Positions 17,200 to 24,963 of a DNA stretch of 64,000 bases are shown one piece after another. A program made the translations under genes and the position numbers. Within the stretch, counting starts at the first letter, position 1. Every line of letters begins with the position of its first letter. The stretch is taken from assembly GCA_964576115.1 (NCBI GenBank), contig CAZNUA010000015.1:5300-69299 (forward strand), read 5' to 3'. Source of the DNA: CAYSYY01 sp964576115 [NCBI: uncultured Gemmatimonadota bacterium]. Lineage in GTDB: Bacteria; Blakebacterota; Blakebacteria; Blakebacterales. The notes beneath the pieces were generated by a model, which was not told the DNA's origin, made no database searches, and saw nothing but the letters and a program-made list of their open reading frames with translations.

Positions 17200-18327
17200 T
17201 CAGGCGTCGGGGTGATCGGCGTGCCAGGCTTCGAGCACTTCGGCCTCGCGTTCGGCGCTCAGCCCGGCGCGCATGTTCTCCTGTTCTTCGGCCGGGCGGG
17301 TCCTGTGCCAGGCCACAGTATCGCGGGTGGTCACGGCCAAGGGCCGGAAGGTGAGCCCCTTTTCGAGCGCTCGGGCGATACTGAAGCGGCTGAAGCCCTC
17401 CATCCCCTCCACCTCGGGGTACCAGACCGGCATGTGCGACCAGGGCCGCACGCTATGCTCGGCCAGCCACTCGGCATCGGCCCAGGTGAAGACGGCATCC
17501 GAATCCAGAGCGTCTTTCATGCCGGTGAGCATGTCCCGCATCGGCAGGGGCTGCTCGGGCCCGGTGGCGTTGTAGATGCCGAAATACCGGTTCTCGGCCA
17601 CCGAGATCATCCACTGGCCCAGGTCGCGGGCGTCGATGAACTGCACCACGTCACTGCCGTCGCCCGGGGCCAGCACCTCCCCGCCCCGGTCGACCCGCAC
17701 CGGCCAGTAGGTAAAGCGGTCCGAGGGATCCATCGGGCCGACGATCAACCCCGGGCGCACGATCGTGGTCCGTCCCGGAAAGGCTTTCTCGGCCTCGCCT
17801 TCGGCCAGGGCCTTGAGCGGTCCGTAGGTATTCCCGTCCACTACCTCGATGGTGGGATCGTCGATGGTACACAGCTCGCCGGTCTCCTCCTGATCGATGA
17901 TCGAGTTGTCGGCATAGACCGAAAGGGTCGACACGAAGATGAAATGGTCTGTGGCGTCTTTGAGCACCTCGCCGACGGTACGCACCCAGCGTGGCAGGGT
18001 GGTCGGATTGTCGATCACAACATCCCACTCACGCCCCCGGAGAGCCTCGAGATCGTCGTTGCGGTCACCAATCAGCTTTTCGACCTCGGGGAAGAGCTGG
18101 GGGTTGGTGCGCCCCCGGTTGAACAGCGTGATGGTATGACCCCGCTCGAGGGCGTACTCGACTTGGGCCGGACCGATGAAACGGGTGCCGCCGAGGATGA
18201 GGATCCGCAGGGGATTGCGGGCCCGGCGAACCCGGCTCCCCGAGCCACCGCAGCCCGCCGCTCCCAGGGCCAGGGCCCCGCCGGCCAGGGCGGTGGTCTG
18301 CACGAAACGCCGTCTGGTCGTGCTCAT
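17200..18327 (-). CDS. Tat-exported NAD-dependent epimerase/dehydratase (SDR) protein
   Basis: 375 aa. The N-terminus TTRRRFVQTTALAGGALALGAAGC has a twin-arginine signal and a lipobox-like cysteine, so the folded, cofactor-loaded protein is probably exported through Tat. The Rossmann motif GGTRFIG follows at residue 46, with FNRG behind it; further on, STLSVYAD and the YGPLKA stretch carry the Tyr and Lys of the SDR active site. It resembles isoflavone-reductase/CSP41-like atypical epimerases. The substrate is unknown. A GAGAGGATGAGACG precedes the start. It lies upstream of the translocase-like carrier, same strand. Confidence 0.85.
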   Translation of the reverse strand: MSTTRRRFVQTTALAGGALALGAAGCGGSGSRVRRARNPLRILILGGTRFIGPAQVEYALERGHTITLFNRGRTNPQLFPEVEKLIGDRNDDLEALRGREWDVVIDNPTTLPRWVRTVGEVLKDATDHFIFVSTLSVYADNSIIDQEETGELCTIDDPTIEVVDGNTYGPLKALAEGEAEKAFPGRTTIVRPGLIVGPMDPSDRFTYWPVRVDRGGEVLAPGDGSDVVQFIDARDLGQWMISVAENRYFGIYNATGPEQPLPMRDMLTGMKDALDSDAVFTWADAEWLAEHSVRPWSHMPVWYPEVEGMEGFSRFSIARALEKGLTFRPLAVTTRDTVAWHRTRPAEEQENMRAGLSAEREAEVLEAWHADHPDA

Positions 18328-18412
18328 CGTCTCATCCTCTCGTCAGGGAGAAGGTGCGTTATCCGACCGGTGAGAAAGTAACCGCGCGCCTAGTACCCGA
18401 CAAGCGCCCTGT

Positions 18413-20974
18413 TCACTCCGGCAGGCGGCACAGGACCACCACGGTAATATCGTCGGACTGCATGATACCGGCACTGAATTCGGCCACTGCCTCCATGATC
18501 GCATCGCGGAGCGCGGCCGCACTCTCGCCTGCCGCGGCTTCTACAAGATCGTAGAGGCGCTCCTCGCCGAACATGTTCTCTTCCTCGCCCCATCCATCCT
18601 CATCGTCATCATCGGCGTCGGTGTCATGTTCGACGGTGGTTTTTTTAACCGGGACGACCATTTCCTCTCCCACACCACTCTCACCACCGACGCCGGGAGT
18701 TTCAGCCATGGGGGCCAAAGCGTCTTCGGCCGCCGCCTCTGCCTGCGGTCCGACCGCTTCCGAGACACCGTCGGTATACATCACGATCACGTCGCCTGGA
18801 TCGAGCTCGACCGTCGCTTCCTCGTAAGCTATCCCGCCCATCATGCCGACCACGATGCCCCCCTCTTCGAGGAACTCGCGGCGGCCGTTGGCCCGCTGCA
18901 CGATGGGTGGATTGTGCCCGGCATTGCAGTAGGTGAAGCGAGCGGTGGTACGGTCGAGCACCCCATAGAAAAAAGTGGCGTACATGTGCACTTCGGATGA
19001 TCTGACCAGCAGTTCGTTCACCCGGCCCACCACCGCGGCCACATTGCCGGGATGAATCACCTGCCCCTGCAGGGCCGCCTGCAGGTTGGCCATGAGCAGG
19101 GCGGCCGGAATCCCCTTGCCCGACACGTCGGCGATCGCCACCCCCAGGCGGCTTTCACCGGTCTCGATGAAGTCGAAGTAATCCCCTCCCACCTGCCGGC
19201 TGGGGATCGAGGTGGCGGCGAACTCGAAGCCGGGCACGGCGGGCATATCGTGCGGCAGGAGCTTCTCCTGGATGCTGCGGGCGGTCTCGAGCTCCTTCTC
19301 CAGGCGCTCGCGGGCCAAAGCCTCCTCCCGTCCGTTCTGCACCGCCACCGTCATCTCGTTGAAGCTGGCGGCCAGATCGCCGAACTCGTCCTGGTTGGGG
19401 ATCTCGATCTGCGTTTCCAGATCCCCTGCGGCCAACCGCAGGGTGCCGGCGTGCAGGACACTCACCGCCGAAGTGACTCCGCGGGTGATGCGGATACCGA
19501 GGAAGAGCGCTCCGAGTTCAATGATGAGGAGAATCACTGCGAAAACGATGAGGACCACCAGCAGCGCCTGATCAACCAGTTCCGGGCCGCTGACAGCCGT
19601 GGCAAGAAACCGCCACGGCGACGTAGTGAGCAACAGCATCAGGGCATCCGTTTCCAGAACGCCCTCGTCGAGAACCAGGCAGGGAACGAAGGTCATGCCC
19701 GGGTTCCAGGTGAGTCCATCAGTTCCAAACTCCGGATCACGCTCTGCGGGTACCGTGAAACCGCGCAGGCTGAGGGGACCGGGCCACCCGCCCGCCCGTG
19801 CGACAGCTGCCAGAGAGTCGGGAGGCGATGCATGACCTCCGCGCAGGGATAGATCGGAATCCAGACGCTGCGCGATCCGGTCCATGAAGGCTTCATCGAG
19901 CCGCACTCCCCGAACCTGCAGGTCCGGCTCGTACACCCCCTCGAGAAAGAGAACCCAGAGTTCTTCCCCGACCTGGAAGAGGAAGGTGGAATCGGCCGGC
20001 GTCCACGCAATACCGCTCAGGGTATCGCTCTCGCCGCCGATGGTGATCGTGAATCCGGTCTGGTCGGGTCGTTGATAGAACACGAGCGGACCGGCGGGAT
20101 CGCCGCCGCCGCTCGATGAATCGGCCTCCGTCGGCTGAGGGGAGACAGCTGCGGTCAGAGACGTCAACCAGGGAGGTGAAGCCGTACCTGTCAGGCGGGG
20201 ACCGTCACGTCCGGTCGTCAGTGCGAAATGATCGCTACGGGCCGGGAGCTGGTGGGTCAGCAGGGCGATCGCCTCGGCCTGGAGAATCCGGACGGCGAGC
20301 AGAGAACGATCGCGAACGAGAATGGCATTCAAGGACAGAATCGAGAAGAGCAGGATCAGGACGATGGGAACGACCGCCAGGAAGAAGGCCGTCACGGCCA
20401 GTTTCGGCTTCAGACGCATGAAGTGCAGGCGCATCGAAAAGAACAGGTGCACGGCCGTAAAAGCGCAGAAGACCTTGAACGACCAGAGCGCCCATAGGCC
20501 GCCGGCATAGGCGAAACGCGCCAGCCGCCCTGCTTCCTCCGGTGCCCCGAGCGCTCCCGGCAGGATGATCATGAAGGCCAGACTGCCCAGACCCAGCATG
20601 ATGCGGCGCTGCGAGGTCAGGTAGCGGTAGGGCCGGTAGAGCCGGAAGGTCAGGAAGGCGATGCTCATGAGCAGGGCGACGACGAAACGGGCCTCGAAAT
20701 CGCCAAAGATCACCAGCCAGAAGAGAGCCAGCCCGAGCCAGACGATCCAGAAAATCCGCAAGCGGGTTTTTAGAAGGAGCAACCGGATGGCGGCGTACCA
20801 GGCCCACCCGGCTGTCAGCAGGGCGGCTGCCCAGGTCAGCATCCGCCCCGGTCCGATGAGTTCCACCGCCAGGGTGGCCACCGCACACCCGACGGCGATA
20901 TGGATGATCCGGCGCCAGGTCCGGGCGTTCAGCTCGTTCCCGAACGGCACTCCGGCTGTTTCAGCTTGCTTCAT
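18413..20974 (-). CDS. Membrane SpoIIE-type serine phosphatase with HAMP domain and acidic insertion
   Basis: About 853 aa from ATG 20974, with GGAGG 4 nt upstream and a 4-nt overlap with the methyltransferase stop. About six N-terminal helices (residues 20-235), an extracytoplasmic domain, another helix near residue 500, a HAMP segment and coiled coil (LEKELETARSIQEKLLP) lead to a PP2C/SpoIIE catalytic domain with GGDYFDF, VADVSGKGIPAALLMA, YCNAGHNPP, MYTDGVSEA and SDDITVVVL. Such proteins dephosphorylate anti-anti-sigma proteins or similar partners. A 61-residue acidic low-complexity insert (nt 18572-18754) interrupts the catalytic domain between DGVSEA and FGEERL. No anti-sigma partner genes are adjacent. 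Confidence 0.88.
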   Translation of the reverse strand: MKQAETAGVPFGNELNARTWRRIIHIAVGCAVATLAVELIGPGRMLTWAAALLTAGWAWYAAIRLLLLKTRLRIFWIVWLGLALFWLVIFGDFEARFVVALLMSIAFLTFRLYRPYRYLTSQRRIMLGLGSLAFMIILPGALGAPEEAGRLARFAYAGGLWALWSFKVFCAFTAVHLFFSMRLHFMRLKPKLAVTAFFLAVVPIVLILLFSILSLNAILVRDRSLLAVRILQAEAIALLTHQLPARSDHFALTTGRDGPRLTGTASPPWLTSLTAAVSPQPTEADSSSGGGDPAGPLVFYQRPDQTGFTITIGGESDTLSGIAWTPADSTFLFQVGEELWVLFLEGVYEPDLQVRGVRLDEAFMDRIAQRLDSDLSLRGGHASPPDSLAAVARAGGWPGPLSLRGFTVPAERDPEFGTDGLTWNPGMTFVPCLVLDEGVLETDALMLLLTTSPWRFLATAVSGPELVDQALLVVLIVFAVILLIIELGALFLGIRITRGVTSAVSVLHAGTLRLAAGDLETQIEIPNQDEFGDLAASFNEMTVAVQNGREEALARERLEKELETARSIQEKLLPHDMPAVPGFEFAATSIPSRQVGGDYFDFIETGESRLGVAIADVSGKGIPAALLMANLQAALQGQVIHPGNVAAVVGRVNELLVRSSEVHMYATFFYGVLDRTTARFTYCNAGHNPPIVQRANGRREFLEEGGIVVGMMGGIAYEEATVELDPGDVIVMYTDGVSEAVGPQAEAAAEDALAPMAETPGVGGESGVGEEMVVPVKKTTVEHDTDADDDDEDGWGEEENMFGEERLYDLVEAAAGESAAALRDAIMEAVAEFSAGIMQSDDITVVVLCRLPE

Positions 20975-21540
20975 TCCACCTCCACCCGGCGGGCCATGAT
21001 CCACATCACGTGTCCGGCCTTTTCTATACGGGTGGTGAGCCCGTGGCTTTCGAGGATCCTCATGATCCGCTCGCCCCGCAGGAACCGGCTGCCCATCAGA
21101 GCCAGGTTCTCGGCCAGGGCCAGGAGCTTGACCGGGAAGCGGCTGATATCGGGTTCCTCGATCACCATCAGGCCGCCGGGAGCCAGTACCCGGGCCAGAT
21201 CGGCCAGCGCCCCGGTCCGGTTGCAGAAATGATGCAGGGCATCCACGACCACGATCCGCTTGAAGGTGCCGTCGGCGAAAGGGAGGCACTCGACATGGGC
21301 GGCGAGCGGCCACAATTCCGTCTTGCGTTGCGCTTCGCGCAACATCGGCAGGGAGAGATCGCTGACCACCACGCTGCGGCACAGCGGCCGAAGCTGTCCG
21401 GTGACCCGACCGGTGCCGCCACCGGCATCGAGCAGGCACAGATCCGGGTCGAGTTCGAGAAACGCCGTCAGACGCTCGAGATCGGGTGTTTTGATCACCC
21501 GGTCGTAAAAGCGTGCGATGAGATCGAAGTGTCGGTTCAT
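20971..21540 (-). CDS. Class I SAM-dependent methyltransferase
   Basis: 189 aa from ATG 21540 (MNRHFDLIARFYDRV), which fits the family start better than an upstream GTG. Motif I is LLDAGGGTGRVTGQL (residues 36-50), the acidic end of strand 2 is VVSDLS, and the VVVDALHHF and VLAPGGLMVIEEPD stretches give motifs III-IV. It resembles UbiE/menaquinone-type methyltransferases in its N-terminus but is short and lacks their signature C-terminus. Substrate unknown. It is translationally coupled (ATGA) to the downstream SpoIIE phosphatase, an unusual partnership. Confidence 0.85.
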   Translation of the reverse strand: MNRHFDLIARFYDRVIKTPDLERLTAFLELDPDLCLLDAGGGTGRVTGQLRPLCRSVVVSDLSLPMLREAQRKTELWPLAAHVECLPFADGTFKRIVVVDALHHFCNRTGALADLARVLAPGGLMVIEEPDISRFPVKLLALAENLALMGSRFLRGERIMRILESHGLTTRIEKAGHVMWIMARRVEVE

Positions 21541-21680
21541 GGTCACCGCAGGATAGCAAAGAGCCGGGAAAATGATACAATGATGTCCCCGGCCTGCGCC
21601 TGTGGACTCCGGGCGCAATAATCTGCCAGGGAAGAGAACCGGGGTCCGAGCAGGGTCCGAAACAGGAGGCAGGCCCCCAC

Positions 21681-21989
21681 GTGAACGGAATGTCCGACTA
21701 CGCCGGAGTCATCGTCTTTGGTTTGATCTTCATCGCCCTGGCGCTCTTCCTGTTCGGTATCTGGCGGAAGATCCGGCGACGGACCGGGAGCGCCACGGTC
21801 ATGCTCGGGGCCATGCATAATATCCTGAACGAGGACATGCAGCGGGCTGCCGAAGTGCTCGTCGAACGCGAAGCCGGAAAGAAGATGGGGGAGGAAGAGT
21901 CGGGAGAAGGGAAAGAGAAGGGAGGGGGAGCGGGAGAGGGAGAGGAAGAGGGAGAAAGGCAGAACGAGGGAAATGAAGATGCTGGCTGA
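21681..21989 (+). CDS. Small single-pass membrane protein with acidic Glu/Gly tail, unknown
   Basis: 102 aa from GTG 21681, with AGGAGG about 10 nt upstream. One transmembrane helix (around residues 8-28), then a basic stop-transfer stretch (WRKIRRRTG), an amphipathic segment (MLGAMHNILNEDMQRAAEVLVERE), and a 40-residue tail of Glu, Gly and Lys encoded by nearly pure purine DNA. I recognise no family. It overlaps the lysoplasmalogenase gene by 17 nt, so the two are probably co-translated. The tail's low complexity means its exact length may vary between strains. Confidence 0.65.
   Translation: MNGMSDYAGVIVFGLIFIALALFLFGIWRKIRRRTGSATVMLGAMHNILNEDMQRAAEVLVEREAGKKMGEEESGEGKEKGGGAGEGEEEGERQNEGNEDAG
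21920..21940 (+). other. G-quadruplex-capable run within a 100-bp polypurine tract
   Basis: Four G-runs at 21920-21922, 21924-21928, 21932-21934 and 21938-21940 with loops of 1, 3 and 3 nt fit the classical G4 pattern. They lie in an almost uninterrupted purine tract from about 21875 to 21978 that codes for the acidic tail and reaches the start of the next gene at 21973. Confidence 0.6.
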
Positions 21990-22623
21990 TATTCCCGGCC
22001 TGCCCTGGATCGTCCTGACCGCCGCGGCGGTGCCGGTCTACCTGATCTTCGAGAAACGGGAGAACCGACCGGGCAAGGCTGTCGTCAAGCCTTTGGCCTC
22101 GCTGGGTTTCCTCGGCCTGGCCCTGACGGCCGGAGCGCTCGCAAACCCGTGGGGGATTCTGCTCCTGAGCGGGCTGGCCTTCTGCACCGCGGGCGATCTC
22201 TTCCTGCTCAGCCGGGCCCGCAACCTCTTTCTAGCCGGCCTAGTCAGCTTTCTGACCGGACACGTTCTCTACTGCGCCGCGTTCCTGATGCGGGGACCGG
22301 CCCCCACCCCGGTGCTCATCGCCGTTGTCGTTCTCGTCCTCCCGGCGGCCTTCGTCTGGCGCTGGCTGCAGCCCCGACTGGCCGCCGGTATGCGCGGCCC
22401 GGTGCTGGCGTACGTGATCGTCATCTCGCTCATGTTGGCCCTGTCGATCGGGGCGCCCGGTACGGGCGTGCCCGGGCGGGTCGTTGCCGGAGCCGCGGCT
22501 TTCTATCTGTCCGATATCGCCGTAGCCCGCGACCGTTTCGTCGCACCGGGTTTCGGCAACCGCCTGTGGGGACTACCCCTGTACTACCTGGGCCAGCTCC
22601 TGATCGCCTCCTGTGCCGGGTGA
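21973..22623 (+). CDS. Lysoplasmalogenase (YhhN/TMEM86 family)
   Basis: 216 aa with seven to eight hydrophobic helices. The family hallmarks are KPLASL near residue 39, the FCTAGDLFLL stretch with its conserved Asp, FLTGHVLYCAAF, and YLSDIAVARDRF followed by the terminal PLYYLGQLLIA. Members hydrolyse the vinyl-ether bond of lysoplasmalogens in mammals; bacterial members are less well characterised. The ribosome site is inside the preceding gene (GAGGG before ATGAAG). Confidence 0.9.
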   Translation: MKMLADIPGLPWIVLTAAAVPVYLIFEKRENRPGKAVVKPLASLGFLGLALTAGALANPWGILLLSGLAFCTAGDLFLLSRARNLFLAGLVSFLTGHVLYCAAFLMRGPAPTPVLIAVVVLVLPAAFVWRWLQPRLAAGMRGPVLAYVIVISLMLALSIGAPGTGVPGRVVAGAAAFYLSDIAVARDRFVAPGFGNRLWGLPLYYLGQLLIASCAG

Positions 22624-22749
22624 AGCCGTGCTTCGGGGCCGGAAAACAGAGAGCGGCTGTATCAAGGGGAGAAAAAGGCCTGAACTCCCGATGGGATTCA
22701 TCCGTCCCACCAGCGGAGTTGCCGTCGTGACCGGCGACCGAACCCCGTC

Positions 22750-24963
22750 ATGACCCGCAACCGAGCAGGAGGGAAAGGAGAAGGACCGATCGTATCCCGT
22801 GCTGCCTCCGTCTGCCTCCTGACGGGCCTTCTGCTCGCGGGATCCTGTGCCGGACGACCGGCCGTGGTCGAGGTTCCGGCCGCCGAACGCCCGCCTATTC
22901 CCGAAGAACGTCTCCTCGACGCCCGCCTGGCCGGATTTCTGGGCAGTCCGCGCGAGCGGGCCCGCCTGTCCCGCAGCGCCGACCCCCCGGCGGCTCTCGA
23001 TGCCTTCTGGTCCAAACGCGATCCCACTCCCGACACGCCCGAAAACGAGGCCCTGGCCGTCTATCGCCAGCGGGGAGCCTGGCTCGAAGCCCGTTTTCCC
23101 GATACCCCGTTCGGCGAAATGGACATCCGCCGGCAGCTCTTCCTGCGCTACGGCCTGCCCGACATGCAGGGTTACCGGGATCAGCCCTGGGGTGAGTACG
23201 ATCCGCGGCGGCTGAACCTGCTTCAGGTCACCCCGGCCTTCGGCGAACAGGACCGGTTCTTGCGCTATACCACGCCGCGGGTTTTCACCGTGTTCACCGA
23301 CGCGCAGGGGGGAACCCGGTATACGGGCAGCTACCCCCCCCTTAATCCTCCCGATCTTGGCCGGGCCTGGACCGATCTGACCCAGCCGGGCAGCTCGGTA
23401 CGGCGGCGCTGGCGGGCGCTCGACACGATCGCCTGGTACGAACTGCCCGAGGTCATCACCCGGCTGTTGAGCGTGCCGACGGCACAGTTCGCGGGTGTGG
23501 AAGAGAAAAGGTCCGAAACCCTCACCCGCCTCGCCCTGCGCTGTGCCTACACCCTGCCGATGCGGGATGCCCGGCGGCTGGCGGCCCTGCGCGCCGCCGG
23601 AGGCAGCCCCGATTATCTTCTCTTCCGGGCCCGGGCTCCTCGATATACGGCCGTCGAACTCAGAGAGGATCTGGCCCGACTCGAGTTGAGTCAGGCCGGG
23701 CGGTTGCGCCTCGAGAGGTCCCCCGACAGGGGGCCCCACGTCGGGCTCTGGCTCGATGCCGAAAACCTTCTGGACCGGCTGGCATCGCTCTTCCCGTCCG
23801 AGGAATCGGTCACCGGGTGGGACTGGAGGGGAGATCTTATCCTGGCCTACGGGCAGCCCGCCTGGTATTCGACCCCCAAGCGGGTCGCCTACTACACCTG
23901 GGGCTCGCCCGAAGTGCTCGGCGTCGTCGGCTCGACCTTCGGCTTGGTGGAATGCGCCCGGATTCAGGACACCCTGGGGGATTTCATCGGCATGGCGACC
24001 GCCCGGATCGAGAAGAGACGGCGCGAGGGCGACGAGGCCGCCCTGATGCTGGCCGACGGGCTGCGCTCGGGCGACCAGAGCGAGCGGCAGTCGATGCTCG
24101 AGCACCTGCACACCTTGGCCCCGGCGCCGATCTACCAGGTCGGCCTGCCCCCCGAGGCAGACGTGCTTCCCATGACGATGGATGTGGTCGCCTTTCCCGC
24201 CGCTGCGGATTCGATCGAGGTCCAAGCCTCCTTCGGCACGCCGTCGGAGGCAGTGATCATCTCCTCGGAGCGGCGGGAGTACGTTACCGACCTGAGGACC
24301 AGCTTCGTGCTGCTCAACGCCCGGATGCAGGTCGTCCACGCCGAGGTGCGCCGCCGCGGCTACGTCGTAGAGGGAGTGCCCGACCGCGCTGATAAGTTTG
24401 TCCTCGACACCTACCGTTTCGGCGCCGTACCCGGTTTTTACATCGCCTATCTCTCGGCCGAGGATCCCGGCACGGGCCGTACCGGCGGCCTGCTGCAGAG
24501 CCTGGATTTCGAGTGGCAGAACACTCCGGGGGTGCAGGTCTCGCCGATCATGATCGCGACCGACATCAGCCCGGCCCGCGGAACGGGCAAGTTCATCCGT
24601 CACGACCTGCGTATCCTGCCCAGCCCCTCGCGGCACCTCTTCTACGGCACCGATCTCCATTTCTATTACGAGATCGGTAACCTCACCCGTTCCGAATTCG
24701 GCGACTATGCCTGGAACGAGTCGTATTACGTCATTCCCACCGACCCTGATGCGGGTATCATCCGGGTCACCCAGCAGCAGGATTTCACCCGGTTGACACC
24801 GGGAGCGGTCCGGCAGATGGCGATCGACCTGACCCGTCACGAGGGCTCGTATGCCGGGGCTCTCTTCCTGGTGGCGGTCGTCACCGATCTGGTTTCGGAG
24901 CAGCAGGGGGTCGGGGTGACCCGCTTCGAACTCCACAGCCGCCGGAGCGACCCGCCGCGATGA
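22750..24963 (+). CDS. GWxTD-domain-like lipoprotein
   Basis: 737 aa. The lipoprotein signal ends LLLAGSC (Cys about residue 33). Residues 86-150 give FWSKRDPTPDTPENE, then an R-rich linker and FLRYGLPD, the pattern of the GWxTD domain (DPTP, NE, RxG, GxP), although GWxTD itself is replaced by FGEMD. A second copy near residue 353 has VTGWDWRGDLILAYGQP. The middle and C-terminal parts look like beta-sandwich domains. The biochemical role of the family is unknown. It overlaps the FG-GAP/thioredoxin gene by 4 nt and the pair is probably translated together. No strong ribosome site precedes ATG 22750; the AAAGGAGAAGG a little inside suggests a later start is possible, but I see no in-frame start codon there. 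Confidence 0.75.
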   Translation: MTRNRAGGKGEGPIVSRAASVCLLTGLLLAGSCAGRPAVVEVPAAERPPIPEERLLDARLAGFLGSPRERARLSRSADPPAALDAFWSKRDPTPDTPENEALAVYRQRGAWLEARFPDTPFGEMDIRRQLFLRYGLPDMQGYRDQPWGEYDPRRLNLLQVTPAFGEQDRFLRYTTPRVFTVFTDAQGGTRYTGSYPPLNPPDLGRAWTDLTQPGSSVRRRWRALDTIAWYELPEVITRLLSVPTAQFAGVEEKRSETLTRLALRCAYTLPMRDARRLAALRAAGGSPDYLLFRARAPRYTAVELREDLARLELSQAGRLRLERSPDRGPHVGLWLDAENLLDRLASLFPSEESVTGWDWRGDLILAYGQPAWYSTPKRVAYYTWGSPEVLGVVGSTFGLVECARIQDTLGDFIGMATARIEKRRREGDEAALMLADGLRSGDQSERQSMLEHLHTLAPAPIYQVGLPPEADVLPMTMDVVAFPAAADSIEVQASFGTPSEAVIISSERREYVTDLRTSFVLLNARMQVVHAEVRRRGYVVEGVPDRADKFVLDTYRFGAVPGFYIAYLSAEDPGTGRTGGLLQSLDFEWQNTPGVQVSPIMIATDISPARGTGKFIRHDLRILPSPSRHLFYGTDLHFYYEIGNLTRSEFGDYAWNESYYVIPTDPDAGIIRVTQQQDFTRLTPGAVRQMAIDLTRHEGSYAGALFLVAVVTDLVSEQQGVGVTRFELHSRRSDPPR

